From contig CM059560.1 of the NCBI GenBank assembly GCA_030386875.1, positions 30,374,183 to 30,438,182 on the forward strand: a DNA stretch of 64,000 nucleotides, in the 5' to 3' direction. The position numbers and the translations under genes are program-made. Shown one piece after another: positions 37,201-41,570 of this stretch. The stretch's first letter is position 1; every line of letters starts with the position of its first letter. Origin of the DNA: Morinoia aosen (Eukaryota > Arthropoda > Malacostraca > Amphipoda > Talitridae). Below the pieces are notes generated by a model. That model made no database searches. It was not told the origin of the DNA and worked only from the letters and a program-made list of their open reading frames with translations.

Positions 37201-38427
37201 TTTCAGCACCTACTACTTTCTTCTTCAACTTTTTTCTTGTTTCATGAACTTCTTTCCTAGCTTACTATTTCTGTGCACCTTGTGCATAGATTCCGCGTTC
37301 CCTCAACTCCATACTAAATGGTGCCTTTCTTTTTCCTCTCTTGGAAAATCTTTGTCGTGGTTAAGGGAGGCTAAAACTTTCTTATATAATAATAATAATA
37401 ATTTCAAAAGAATAGAAGTCATTGAGTCATTACGCTAGAGCAAATTCAAAAACGGTGTTGAAATCCTCCTAACATACCAACATGCAAACTTTTCCAGAAT
37501 TCTCTTTTTACGTTTTGTCTTTTCAAATGGGGTCAAAAATTCATGTCATTGGTCCCCTCATTACCCCCCACCCCCCTCCAAAAAATTTTAGGGCACAATA
37601 GCCCACCACCTAAGGATCATTTTTCAACAAAGAAACAAATTGGCCCATTGGGCCCGAAAGTCCCTGGGTTGACCCCCCTTAAAAACTGTAAAACTGGAAG
37701 TAATGTGAGTGACAAAGATAAAGACGTGCATACGCCAATATTGAACCATGTTTTTCCGCTAATAATTAAACCTCGAAATGTTAAGTTAACGATGCACAGG
37801 CTCGAAGAAATAGGCACAATATCAAATTCATGCGTAACATTGCATCGATTAATGTTTTGTCATGAGAAGGTGATTATTAGGTTCAGAAAAATACTGGTTA
37901 ATTTTGTATTACTTTGGATTCACATTATTCTCTCTGGCTTTGATTTCATTTTTTTGTTCAATGTCCTCCTAAACGCTCCCCTACTCTTGTGACAGTAAAG
38001 TCGAAAGATAAATGTTACCATGTATGAACGCTTATGTGGGATTGCCTTCAGCTTATCTTTGGAACTTGGCCCTCTTCGGCTGGTAAGCTTCACAAGATGG
38101 TTGCAATAAGAAACGAGTATAATATCCGTCTGTCTTAGTTATTACTCGTGGGGGCGTGAGGATACTTCGAGAAATTCGGTGCGAACTCAAGGGTTAAGGA
38201 GGGAATTTATTATCATATATAAATATTTCAAAAATTTAACTCGGAACAGCTTACGCCGTTTGAGATGGTTATGAACGACGACTGCAGTGGGTGGAAAGTT
38301 TGAAGGAATTGTTGCTTTTCAGTTCGAGGGACTGGCATACGTCTACCTCTGCTCTGTGTTCGCGGGGTGTGTCGTCTTCGTTTTGGAGCTCCTCTGGTAC
38401 CGGCTCCATACACCTGCACGAGCTTAG
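1176..38427 (+). CDS. Ionotropic receptor (IR) gene, 14 exons seen
   Basis: Divergent ionotropic receptor: a ligand-gated cation channel of the iGluR superfamily, expected in the dendritic membrane of chemosensory neurons. Exons: 1176-1285, 2372-2571, 18355-18393, 18733-18881, 19718-19913, 20145-20339, 21346-21504, 22211-22349, 22898-23021, 30516-30606, 31196-31313, 34568-34718, 36372-36468, 38323-38427. Every junction has AG/GT signals and compatible phase, giving roughly 620 residues. Order: N-terminal domain, S1 (NGSWDGMMGML), M1, pore/M2, M3 (STYKSAITAFL), S2, M4 (FVLELLWYRL), stop. That order and the M3 motif are diagnostic. The subfamily cannot be assigned by eye. The start codon and signal peptide are not located, and exon 1 may begin elsewhere. 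Introns 2 (15.8 kb) and 9 (7.5 kb) hold most of the TEs. Confidence is very high from 20145 onward and lower for the first three exons. Confidence 0.9.
2372..2571 (+). CDS. IR exon, N-terminal domain
   Basis: Acceptor CCTCACAG and donor AAG|GTAAGC bound 200 nt (2 + 66 codons, ending in phase 0). The product runs QRILTKLSQSF ... YGMSWMEAIKKHEDPYYIP ... FVVLGDLHFVTDVVKK. The strand FVVLGDL followed by a helix and, across the next junction, the strand WIWIVDP is the alternation expected in an IR amino-terminal domain. The phase also permits splicing to a stop-containing segment at 12944, so membership in the IR gene is an inference. Confidence 0.62.
2823..3012 (+). repeat. SINE-like family, 5' half
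   Basis: Begins CCCTCAGGGGGATATAACTA and carries the hairpin module, the 'gagggcccgagctgagag' block and the 'cactgctgtcctgtttttca' block. It breaks off after 'caacttttatc'. Confidence 0.75.
3150..3535 (+). mobile_element. 3' end of an RTE-like (CFDP2-like) LINE
   Basis: The frame from 3150 to 3251 reads GVKRALYERGLTVDVARG ... DRSEWGQCVRR and stops. This resembles the C-terminal end of RTE/craniofacial-development-protein-2-like LINE polyproteins (DGVKKAL...RGL...RNAWGAFVR pattern). A GC-rich 3' UTR follows and ends in a short (TATG)n tail at 3515-3533, as expected of a LINE 3' end. Everything upstream of the C terminus is missing. It may belong with the decayed LINE at 49395-52070. Confidence 0.6.
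3617..4130 (+). repeat. SINE-like copy split by a hAT-type MITE
   Basis: The 5' part is 3617-3842 (CCCTCTGGAGTACAATTAAT, TTAGCGCTCTTAGGAGG) and the 3' part is 4037-4130 (TACTAAATGGTACC ... GTGGTTAGGGAGGCTTCAAC). The two parts are continuous in the family consensus, so the intervening 3843-4036 segment is a later insertion. Confidence 0.7.
3843..4036. mobile_element. hAT-type MITE (CAGTGGTTCTTAAC termini)
   Basis: Termini are CGGTGGTTCTTAAC and, inverted, CAAGAACCACTG. The GTGGTTCTTAAC and GGGTCGCG signatures are typical of hAT/Charlie-type non-autonomous elements. The flanking octamers CGCTAGAT and TACTAAAT differ only by three transitions, consistent with an old 8-bp target duplication. No coding capacity. 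Confidence 0.7.
4210..5350. other. No recognisable feature
   Basis: AT-rich IR intron sequence. Short reading frames on both strands have no familiar motif and no good splice context. Confidence 0.5.
5372..5600 (+). repeat. Unclassified repeat sharing a core with 7075 and 18110
   Basis: The core 'acccaattgaaaatcatgg' followed by 'acgtgtcgccggtgaatt' occurs here, at 7075-7157, and in related reverse-complement form near 18080-18140. After the core this copy has GC-rich, partly self-complementary sequence (GGCCGGCTCGGCC; AGCCGGCC). It looks like part of a foldback DNA transposon family. Confidence 0.5.
5610..7060. other. No recognisable feature
   Basis: AT-rich intronic sequence with no motif, splice-bounded exon or familiar repeat that I can identify. 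Confidence 0.45.
7066..7160 (+). repeat. Second copy of the 5372 repeat core
   Basis: Nearly identical to 5388-5470 over about 90 bp ('cagacgacttgagccatat', 'gacataaagatttgtaccc', 'tgtcgccggtgaattta'). The copies diverge on both sides. Confidence 0.65.
7969..9644 (-). mobile_element. Tc1/mariner-related DNA transposon with long TIRs
   Basis: The arms at 7969-8073 and 9543-9644 are inverted copies of about 100 bp (outer end GAACTCTTRGTACAAACTTC, inner ACTAGTAGAAAATACAAATT). They enclose a disabled transposase on the - strand. Termini and target duplication cannot be settled: no clean TA pair flanks the visible arms. The element lies in an IR intron, antisense to the gene. Confidence 0.85.
8119..9286 (-). 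pseudogene. Broken DDE transposase (Tc1/mariner-related)
   Basis: Read on the - strand from 9286. The N-terminal part (MYRLTNAQMADMHFTYGAAN, RRAARIYHERYLN) is followed by a one-base shift into SLYHRLFTALHRRLTETGSF and a helix-turn-helix region (TSTRAAAASLGI, VWHVLKRNNYHPHH). Then come catalytic blocks LFTDEATFSRDG (first D), FQHDGAPAHY (second D) and WPPRSPDLTPLDFFLWG (third D). There are 36 residues between the D of HDG and the D of SPD, unlike classical mariner D34D. At least two frameshifts and one internal stop disable it. This arrangement is common in insect-genome proteins labelled Tc3-like or DUF4817. Confidence 0.85.
10345..11975. mobile_element. hAT-like non-autonomous element with 8-bp TSD
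   Basis: Bounded by perfect TAATATAA duplications at 10337-10344 and 11976-11983. The left end starts ACTAGGGATGTACCGATACC and the right end, inverted, CTGATGTACGGATGTATCGG. Both ends carry clustered subterminal CCGATACCGATAC motifs (10360-10441, 11895-11962). The empty paralogous site at 13356-13365 reads TAATATCA. No transposase is recognisable inside, so it is probably non-autonomous. Confidence 0.8.
10850..11362. repeat. Foldback element nested in the hAT-like element
   Basis: The arms 10862-10950 and 11262-11350 are inverted copies (GGGGCCTATCGAATTTTAAT, AAGTATGTATTTTGGTGTGA). The arms are about 90-100 bp and enclose a spacer of about 300 bp. The same apparent peptide WGLSNFNVF appears on both strands only because of the inverted repeat. 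Confidence 0.75.
12066..12448 (+). repeat. SINE-like family, full reference copy
   Basis: About 380 bp. The 5' module has CCCCCTCAGGGGG, GATACAACTATTGTATC and GGGAATTAGCGCTCCC, three small palindromes in a row. A middle block follows (GAGGGCCCGAGCTGAGAG, T-rich run, CGGTTCACTGCTGTCC, a possible degenerate B-box). Then come pyrimidine-rich sequence, CATACTAAATGGTGCC, GTGGTTAGGGAGGCTTAAAC and a TCTAATCTAATC tail. No coding capacity. Pol III origin is a guess from size and structure. No known family name is assigned. Confidence 0.8.
12944..13000 (+). other. Possible alternative or cryptic terminal exon
   Basis: Follows a good acceptor (TTTTTACTTGCAG) and reads KNRIHPRTLSKVLNLPQL then TGA, in the phase that the donor at 2571 would give. 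It is GC-richer than its surroundings. If used, it would truncate the IR after its N-terminal domain or form the end of a separate gene. The IR splice 2571 to 18355 fits the protein fold better. Confidence 0.3.
13195..13400 (+). repeat. Uninterrupted copy of the 10150 repeat (empty hAT site)
   Basis: Matches 10180-10336 joined to 11984-12000, showing the locus without the hAT-like insertion. The target octamer is TAATATCA. Confidence 0.7.
13990..14090 (+). repeat. SINE-like family, 5' fragment
   Basis: Contains GGGGGATACAACTACTGTAT, CTAGCGCTCCCAG and 'ggttaggtaggcc', then breaks off. Confidence 0.65.
14296..15025 (-). mobile_element. Penelope-like element fragment A (GIY-YIG end)
   Basis: On the - strand, 14830 to 14640 encodes a decayed GIY-YIG-type segment: CIRMAEHRGRSFRTGNLLAH and PSHSAVRNQAE, then an SSADFKIL-like stretch. 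This is the C-terminal endonuclease pattern of Penelope-like elements (R..EH.GRSFR...L..P.HSAVR.H). Inverted copies flank it at 14300-14510 and 14835-15010 (TTTCATGACTGTATTCAACA). The reverse transcriptase is missing. Confidence 0.7.
15050..15800 (+). mobile_element. Penelope-like element fragment B (GIY-YIG end)
   Basis: The + frame 15190-15525 carries GKCTFLYVGMTLRNFYIRVA, QHRGRSFRIGNQLAH and PSHSAVRNHAEKC. The YVGMT...R..QH arrangement is the GIY-YIG core of Penelope-like retroelements. Inverted flanks are at 15085-15180 and 15650-15760 (TAAAATAAAAGATCAAAGTA versus TACTTTGATCTTTTATTTCA). Only the endonuclease portion remains. It lies beside fragment A in the opposite orientation and is diverged from it. 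Confidence 0.75.
15960..15983. repeat. (TA)n microsatellite
   Basis: About 11 uninterrupted TA units. Confidence 0.9.
16070..16620 (+). repeat. Unclassified interspersed repeat, copy A
   Basis: Shares blocks with 28345-28870: 'ttagcattgcacaacaatcc', 'acgcaaaataatttaaatct', 'ttaatccctcattatcacta', 'aatgtaagtgcgcact'. A further decayed copy follows at 16740-17230. No coding sequence and no clear termini. Confidence 0.65.
16740..17230 (+). repeat. Decayed copy A' of the 16070 repeat
   Basis: Partial matches in the same order as copy A ('ccgagctagtctcttggtat', 'ttaagtctgcc', 'catatgattatcgactaagg'). Confidence 0.4.
17262..17465 (+). repeat. SINE-like family, 3' portion
   Basis: Diverged, but the order 'tttcccggttcactggtgtc', 'tctccaactttaatcttatt', 'ttaaactaacttctattcta' matches the family 3' half. 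Confidence 0.6.
17695..18145. repeat. Foldback element with long inverted arms
   Basis: The arms at about 17706-17803 and 17828-17910 pair (CAGCCGAGATTATCGCCTCT against AGAGGCGATAAATCTCGGCT; further out, TTGGCTATCC against GGATGGCCA). GC-rich sequence follows with CGGCGATTTACCGG and, near 18080-18140, the inverted core of the repeats at 5372 and 7066. Probably one non-autonomous DNA transposon family. The reading frame at 17793 is a by-product. Confidence 0.6.
18355..18393 (+). CDS. IR exon, 13 codons
   Basis: Acceptor TTTGTTTTACAG and donor CAG|GTAAGA bound 39 nt reading SYRLYHKGTVNIQ in phase 0 at both ends. It fits between the helix ending at 2571 and the strand starting at 18733. Very short exons are hard to prove, so confidence rests on phase and context. 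Confidence 0.6.
18733..18881 (+). CDS. IR exon, N-terminal domain strand WIWIVDP
   Basis: Acceptor CTTCATTTAG; the frame reads RVKWIWIVDPDEGSVS ... SGRLQSELFFGTRGLVLLGG ... REGPL and ends AA|GTGAGC in phase 2. An earlier GTGAGT at 18796 would give the wrong phase for the next exon, so the longer form was chosen. The W(I/L)(W/L)(I/V)V strand and the following helix resemble IR N-domains. Confidence 0.75.
19718..19913 (+). CDS. IR exon, N-terminal domain to start of S1
   Basis: Acceptor CTCTTCTTCAG, phase 1 base then 65 codons: SSDSSVSILRVFSSHRG ... IILPLWPSVPRDFEGAEVSL TYTN, donor AAC|GTAAAA. The closing DFEGAEVSLTYTN matches the IR 'nL.G..L.v' strand that begins the ligand-binding core. The other two frames hit stops early. 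Confidence 0.8.
20145..20339 (+). CDS. IR exon, ligand-binding lobe S1
   Basis: 65 codons between ATGTTCCCAG and CGG|GTGAGT, phase 0 at both ends. Reads KPGCFVKESDPEKLG ... FATGYCAEVAKAASEYMNFS ... NGSWDGMMGMLNSR. The G-Y-x-x-E-(V/L) helix and the NGSWDGMMG(M/L)L turn are signature S1 elements of the iGluR/IR fold. Confidence 0.93.
20955..21335 (+). repeat. SINE-like full copy abutting an IR exon
   Basis: Full-length, with a diverged 5' module (GATACAAGTAATGTATC) and a TCTAATCTAATC tail. The tail ends about 10 bp before the AG acceptor of the IR exon at 21346. Confidence 0.8.
21346..21504 (+). CDS. IR exon, end of S1 to start of M1
   Basis: 53 codons between GATGTGCAG and AAT|GTAATG, phase 0 at both ends. 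Reads AAELAPLDFTPSLSRRSVAD ... VVVSRSPRLVKQPFLLLRIFSLN. The 'DFTPSLSRRSVADMS' stretch aligns with iGluR 'PLTIT..RE..IDFS', so the ligand-contacting Arg seems kept. The earlier GT at 21491 would break phase with the next exon. The acceptor lacks a good pyrimidine tract and lies directly after a SINE; a MITE begins 33 bp after the donor. Confidence 0.9.
21537..21760. mobile_element. TTAA-flanked MITE, copy 1 (piggyBac-type)
   Basis: TTAA at both ends, termini TTAACACTTTGACCGCAA and (inverted) TTTTACCGCAA, and the internal palindrome CCACCGGTGG. 224 bp, non-coding. The closest relative in the window is 63666-63894. Confidence 0.85.
22211..22349 (+). CDS. IR exon, transmembrane M1 and pre-pore
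   Basis: Acceptor GTGATTTCAG; reads VLAVFFLMNLTAACFVFGF (hydrophobic M1) then TKYYTRKPITFEALAFIPES LRFPFGQ; donor G|GTATGT leaves one base. Joined to the previous exon it completes a single transmembrane helix starting LRIFSLN. Confidence 0.93.
22898..23021 (+). CDS. IR exon, pore and M3
   Basis: Acceptor TTTTCTAG, two bases then KDGCSRIVWAALLLVVIIVA and STYKSAITAFLALPLW, donor TG|GTGAGC. STYKSAITAFL is the IR version of the iGluR M3 gate motif SYTANLAAFL. SRIVW precedes it, as in other IRs. Confidence 0.95.
23411..24248 (+). CDS. LINE ORF1 with a frame break at an A8 run
   Basis: The first part, 23411-23731, is Lys/Glu-rich with a strong coiled coil (DEMKSEISDLKTLSET, EEQNEKIQSLESRLDRLEKK). 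The second part, 23667-24248, continues as an RRM-like/CTD region (RRDLEDRKCTLVISGG, RVAKRNFPEKIGTP). The frames meet at eight A's (23721-23728), so a one-base change there would join them. This matches coiled-coil plus RRM/CTD nucleic-acid chaperone ORF1 proteins. The break could be mutation, sequencing error or slippage. Confidence 0.75.
24898..27900 (+). CDS. LINE ORF2: endonuclease-reverse transcriptase
   Basis: 1000 residues, uninterrupted. The N-terminal APE-type endonuclease shows N56 (WNCRS), E85 (FTESWL), Y159 (VYRPP), D193/N195 (CGDFNYD) and S258-D259-H260. It would nick target DNA for target-primed reverse transcription. The RT (about 540-790) shows NNYRPISMLP, D639 in FLDFRKAFDCVDH, HGVPQGSVLGPLLFLIFIND and the catalytic FADD (726-729). 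The C-terminal region has LMLYRTLISPYLQYGIEAW and TWNSIP. The motif style fits the CR1/L2/Daphne group. All visible catalytic residues are kept, so the element may be young or active. There is no RNase H domain. Confidence 0.95.
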   Translation: MTDHADILDEIDPDLNHLNRIFPNLNDSGNCRYTNISKFNESIRITRQDFSLLCWNCRSLYPKLEEIQCTITELKHTLDVISFTESWLDDSTKDMIKFENYHSYHSLRKNKRGGGISTYISKHMDSRIIASATLNQDHIESLFVELSRDGKRIVLGTVYRPPTACPISFLNELNRIISQFNRSFYNDIIICGDFNYDLLKHESYELISNFLNAFHSKSFLPIITKPTRITSECATLLDNIFMTDPSDFLAGIITSDLSDHFPVFLIKKNVYLACTKARAETYSYRKINESNLEEMRTVLEDLMPTLHITQQNNNARSIDESVVKLTESIMNAYNQCCPIVTRTVTPKNKQKPWITRDIVINIKKRQAYLALLCEGRISRETYNRFRNYVTNQIRTSKKSYFTLKFTQFKADVKKTWRLLNSCYKPNNAEKKKIGYITQDNVKYHEKNEIANLFNNFFVNVGKTIANGIPSEPTDHLEFMDHIREHNSFFFTPTNSSDVIACINNMKNKSSGLQTFPTKVLEVIADIVAPLISTIINQSLLLGTFMNSLKVARVTPIFKSGEKTCVNNYRPISMLPIISKVFEKIVYKKVYSYFEQKSFLYDKQYGFRCKKSTTQAILNHLQFLYSNIDNGKTVFSVFLDFRKAFDCVDHNILLSKLHCYGIRGVAHDWFRSYLTNRKQYVVIDNAKSDPQKISHGVPQGSVLGPLLFLIFINDIIKSTSFFKFILFADDSTLSAVLPNENPTTIAESINNELHKVSLWLKANKISLNIDKTNYVTFSYKKNISLPSIKIGEGEIKETNSCKFLCIIIDKYLTFKEHITHISSKLSKSIGILNKVKNFLPETALLMLYRTLISPYLQYGIEAWHGTDKNKTNIIFTLQKRAIRAVKNQEYNAHTNDSFKNLQILKLSDLYKISICNFIYKTLANDGDNSLQQLLTAQTGHHDHLTRNKSKFMLPYYSKARSQHSILFVGTKTWNSIPAEIRESNSYKVFKRNLESHFLSEY
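28264..28303 (+). repeat. LINE 3' tandem tail (ATTGTTTAA)n
   Basis: About four units of a 9-bp repeat directly after GGTAAATAA, marking the LINE 3' end. Confidence 0.8.
28345..28870 (+). repeat. Unclassified interspersed repeat, copy B
   Basis: Block-by-block match to 16070-16560 ('ctagcattgtacaacaatcc', 'gacgcaaaataaataaaatc', 'ttcaatataagtgcgcact', 'tacgatacccatgtgtaag'). It lies immediately downstream of the LINE tail. Confidence 0.65.
29822..29935 (+). repeat. Fragment of the 28345 repeat
   Basis: About 110 bp nearly identical to 28548-28660 ('cgaatgtcgtcctcatag', 'tgcccagtttaattttaaca'). Confidence 0.75.
30516..30606 (+). CDS. IR exon, ligand-binding lobe S2 start
   Basis: Acceptor GTCGCCTCAG; one base completes the Trp begun at 23020, then SKTINSAIDLAASSVIPHTR and SSTETWEFFM; donor ATG|GTGGGT, phase 0. 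SSTETWEFF aligns with iGluR 'GSTKEFF', which carries a ligand-contacting Thr. The exon follows the 7.5-kb LINE-containing intron, and its phase matches exactly. Confidence 0.9.
30645..30785 (+). repeat. SINE-like family, 5' half
   Basis: Diverged 5' half: 'ggatacagctagtgcatcct', 'aattagcgctcacagg', 'gattaggtaggtctccc', then the 'gtggaccatctttttccg' block. Confidence 0.65.
31196..31313 (+). CDS. IR exon, lobe S2
   Basis: Acceptor TTTCCCGACAG; reads QQNQAPLSLIKEKLQPVEGA ANLNAGFFDKVSDGLFAFV with one base left before G|GTGAGT. The helix-rich composition and FDKV..G.FAFV match the S2 region before the ligand-contacting acidic residue. Confidence 0.88.
33445..33545 (+). repeat. SINE-like family, 5' fragment
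   Basis: 'gagggatacaactatattat', 'aattaatactcctgagggg' and 'gtgaggtcccaagttgaaag'. Truncated after about 100 bp. Confidence 0.6.
33660..34015 (+). repeat. SINE-like family, full copy
   Basis: All blocks present from CCCCCTTGGGGAGATACAAT to GTGGTTAGGGAGGCTTAAAC and a TCTAATCTAAT tail. Confidence 0.8.
34018..34205 (+). repeat. SINE-like family, 3' half in tandem
   Basis: Starts directly after the previous copy with 'cttttcctcaactttcacct', then 'gctaaatggtgcctctttcc' and 'ggctagggaggcgaaaacta'. It carries an extra ACAGTGTGGGGCACACCTGA segment seen in some copies. Confidence 0.7.
34568..34718 (+). CDS. IR exon, lobe S2
   Basis: Acceptor AATTTCTCAG; reads (D)TYSSAVGPLNEYEHRNQQ CRFYIGREGYMTVLDVFAYS RNSKISVHFDR, donor GT|GTAAGA in phase 2. 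The Asp completed at the junction (FVDTYSSAV) aligns with the iGluR 'FLLEST' acidic residue. FAYSRNSKI corresponds to the conserved 'aF...+nSp' strand. Confidence 0.9.
35253..35804. repeat. 24-bp minisatellite, 23 units
   Basis: Unit GCAACTTCTGACCCGACGGC plus GCTG, 23 copies in register. Variants are grouped: 2 units with GACCTG, 11 with GACCCG, 9 with GGCCCG, then 1 with GACCCG. The third-position choice of GTA/GCA/GCG also shifts along the array. Because 24 is a multiple of three, three frames are open (+ ATSDPTAL; - PSGQKLPA and RRRARSCQ). It sits inside an IR intron and is not treated as coding. Confidence 0.95.
36372..36468 (+). CDS. IR exon, end of S2
   Basis: Acceptor GCCTGCGCAG; one base completes Val, then FGIISYLRREAYEVPCFPKN EIMGRSPLSMGQ, donor CAG|GTAAGT. 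Short 'I..YL....Y' followed by 'PLSM.(H/Q)' is the standard lead into M4 in IRs. Confidence 0.92.
37085..37400 (+). repeat. SINE-like family, 5'-truncated copy
   Basis: Starts at GTGAGGGCCTGAGCTAAAAG and continues to GGTTAAGGGAGGCTAAAAC, followed by (AAT)n instead of the usual tail. Confidence 0.8.
38323..38427 (+). CDS. IR last exon, M4 and C terminus
   Basis: Acceptor GTTGCTTTTCAG in phase 0; reads FEGLAYVYLCSVFAGCVVF VLELLWYRLHTPARA then TAG at 38425. One hydrophobic helix ending in the IR-typical (L/F)xxE(L/F)xW, with a short cytoplasmic tail. Confidence 0.92.
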   Translation, partial: FEGLAYVYLCSVFAGCVVFVLELLWYRLHTPARA

Positions 38428-38589
38428 TTGCGACTGTTAGACCCCATAGTAAGTACCGTTTTTTTACAGCGATGCATTGTTCTTAGCAGTAAGTAAAGAA
38501 CGATAAGCAGCGAGCGGATCGCGAACTCAGGACTTTTCGCGCCGAAGATCACAATGTTGAGATACAGTTTTTATAATGATCAAAGAGTA

Positions 38590-40050
38590 TCTGGTCCGGC
38601 ACACGATACAGAATTGGTTCTTGCTATTGGATGATTATCAATTTCAGGTCGCGAAGGGTGAGATAAAGAGAGCGTCGTACTTGCTCCCAAATACATCAGT
38701 GGTACAGCTAAAACTCGGTCACTCCACGAATCCAAAATTCATATCTCTGAAAGGGTGTTGCCAATTCAAGAAAGGTTTTCAGAGCCCCAATGCTGAAGGT
38801 ACGTTCAGTGACATACGCTCGGGTCTTGCTGATTTTTGCCACGCAGCACTGGATTTGCATTAGAACCACACCGGCCAAGGAAACTCATGAGCCCAGCAGC
38901 TGCATGCATAGGGCACATGGCAAAGAAATGCCCAACGGTAAGATGATAGCGACATTGCTGGCACAGTCATTGACGCAACCAGTCAATGAGGTGGTTGGGG
39001 GTCAGTTTGGTATGGCCAATATGGAGGCGACAAAACTGACACCACCTCCTTCAAGCGATTGTAGCAGATCAATTAGATTCACTCAAGCGCAGTTTGTTTC
39101 ATCTTTCTTAGTTTGTTGTGGTCCACAACATCTTATCGTTTCTGGTATAGGCTCCTCGCCGCAGCTTTAATGTCAATGTAGTAATAGTCACGAGTAATAA
39201 TCACACTAAGGAAACGATAGATTCAGTATCGCCGCCGAAGTGGTGACACCGTGCATTGCCTCAAGTCAATTCTTTCTTTGTTCGCGACTCCAACGTGTCC
39301 AGACACAGAGTAAATTTTGACAAGTTTGGAATCAAGTAAAAGTATGCATCAGCCTCCTGTAAATCTCAACACTTATATTTCATGAGCTCGGATGCCTTCT
39401 GTGACAGTACTGGAACCCATAAATATAGCACAGTTGTGATTTGGGTTGAGCTCAATTAGTTGCAACGTCTCTAGGAAGCCGCATAACTGTCTTGAACATC
39501 AAGGTCACTGGGAGTAGCTTTCATGCTCTTGCTGCCTCCCCCGACAGAGCAGGGCGTTGTACATCATTGCCAGTGTTGGAGCGATTGGTATAAATTTTAA
39601 CGGTAGGAGCGTATTGATCTGTCATGTGCTCTAAAAACAAATTTTTTATAATAGTCGGTAAATACCGTTGGTTGGGCAGTTGACACTAAGGTTCGCGCTG
39701 TTAAGGATCTATTTTGCATTATTTATCTCATACATTGCTTCCACGTCGAACTGAGTCAGCTCTTCCAAAATAATGTCGGGGCTGTACGGCAAATGATTAG
39801 CATACCAAATAGCACCCTATCACTTATACCGGATCTCACGTGGATAAACCATGATGTTGACTCCCGCAGGGGTTTAAATCCAAAAGACAACGATGCTCTG
39901 ATATAATCAGCATGTCGCCATTCCGGGTTTTCAAGATCTTGGCAATTCTACCCTGGAGGTCCTTGGCCCGAATAGACCTCGGGTACATCATCATCATCCA
40001 GTCAAATTCACGATAAATGTTGGAAAGGAATAATGAGACAAATACCACTC
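38590..40050 (-). pseudogene. Decayed non-LTR retrotransposon with RNase H
   Basis: On the - strand, scattered frames give VKIYTNRSNTGND (RNase H 'IYTDGS'), CGFLETLQLIELNPNHNCAI (the E-containing helix), VKIYSVSGHVGVANKERIDL ('V.GH.G..NE.AD') and, after it, the 'RL.IGHT.LTH'-like and Cys-rich C-terminal region of I/R1/Jockey-type LINEs. Many stops and shifts. It lies just downstream of the IR gene, antisense to it. The clade is uncertain. Confidence 0.55.
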
Positions 40051-40059
40051 AATATTTGT

Positions 40060-41480
40060 GTATATTCACCCCCCATCAAAAGCAGATCAATGACGAAGCT
40101 AAGCCAAAACGCAACATGAGGATAGGACAATGCGTCAACATATTTTGCGAAGATAATATATGCAACAGACGGACTTTATTTTTTACTGTTTGTGAACTAT
40201 GTACCGTAGGACGTTGTATATGATAGTCCTCAGTTGTAATTATTTTTTTTTTCAGTTTGTGTACAATACGACCTTGTAGAATATTCAGCATATCGGAATG
40301 ATTCGTGGAAAATAGGGTAGATTTGAGGAAAACTACTGCAAAGCCAAATCTATTTGCTTGGGCACACAATATATATCAACGCAGATTTGAGGAATGATGC
40401 TGTAGAGTGAGATATATCTGAAGCACATTATGACTTGACACTTCACTGAGTAACTCCTTTTTACCCGTTAAACGAAGATCATTCCAAGGTAGTTATGGTA
40501 TAAAAGAATGTATTTCAAGCTACTACACCGTAAAAAATATACCGCGCAGTGATGAATTACAATTGATTATTCCTTGCATTTTACTTTCTTTTATTTTCCG
40601 AATGTATCTTTTGAAAATTTATGGATTTTATCGAAAATACATCAACCGATGTTAACAGATTTATTGGGCATAAAATTATATTTCACCAAATGTTGTCAAA
40701 TCTAAATAAGAATGAGGTGTTTGCAACAGAGTCTAACTGAAACGTGTAAATAGTTTTAATATTTAGCATGATAAACTTCCAGGTAACCTTAGGGCTTTAA
40801 CACAGTCTTCGCGTAAAATGATTACCGAAACAAGGTCAAAGGATAGCTTGTTAGCACAGGTATATCCACATCAGTAATTTCCGTGAGATATCTAACAGCT
40901 AAAACCAAGCCTGATGAAATGAATGTCCGGTCTCAAATTTAGTTCATAAAATTCTGCAGACTTCCTAGTGATAACTTCAAGCTTCTTCTCATACAGGAGC
41001 TATTGGTGACTGTAGACAAATATGTGCTAAACAAGAAAAAGCTACGCTTATCAACGACTAAAATATCTAACATACGCACACTGTGAACCATCTAGTGCTA
41101 TACATTACGATTAACATCACATTGACATAACATTTTACTGTCTACAATACGGGGTTCTACAAACACGGTGCCTCAAATATTTCCAGAGTAATATTTCAAG
41201 AACTATAGGAGATGGAATATGCTGGTGAAATGTGCTAATTGATATCTTCGGGCTTGATTGGCACCGCAAATTGAATTGAAAGATTACCTGCCATAACAAT
41301 ATATAGTAACTGGCTGGTTCGCGTTTCCATTTCATACAAAATTAGTTCGCATATAATAAAATTAAGCAACGCAAGCATTGCTAAAAAGACGGCAATGTGG
41401 CTCAGAGGCTTCCATTATACTCTGCATTATGATCAGTATTGAAATTATTGAATAATCTGGAAGGTAAAACTTTATGAGTG
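40060..41480. other. No recognisable feature
   Basis: AT-rich intergenic sequence; the short reading frames show no familiar motifs. Confidence 0.45.
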
Positions 41481-41504
41481 ACGCATGTAAATTTTTAGCA
41501 CCGT

Positions 41505-41570
41505 CAGCTGTTAAGAGTGACACTCGAGCAGAAGGTCAGGTGCACGGAACCCCGACCTTCCCCAAGATAA
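41505..41570 (+). repeat. Small hairpin motif, copy 1
   Basis: AAGGTC at 41532 pairs with GACCTT near 41554 around TGCACGGAA. Resembles 44955-45030 with paired base changes in the stem. Confidence 0.5.
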
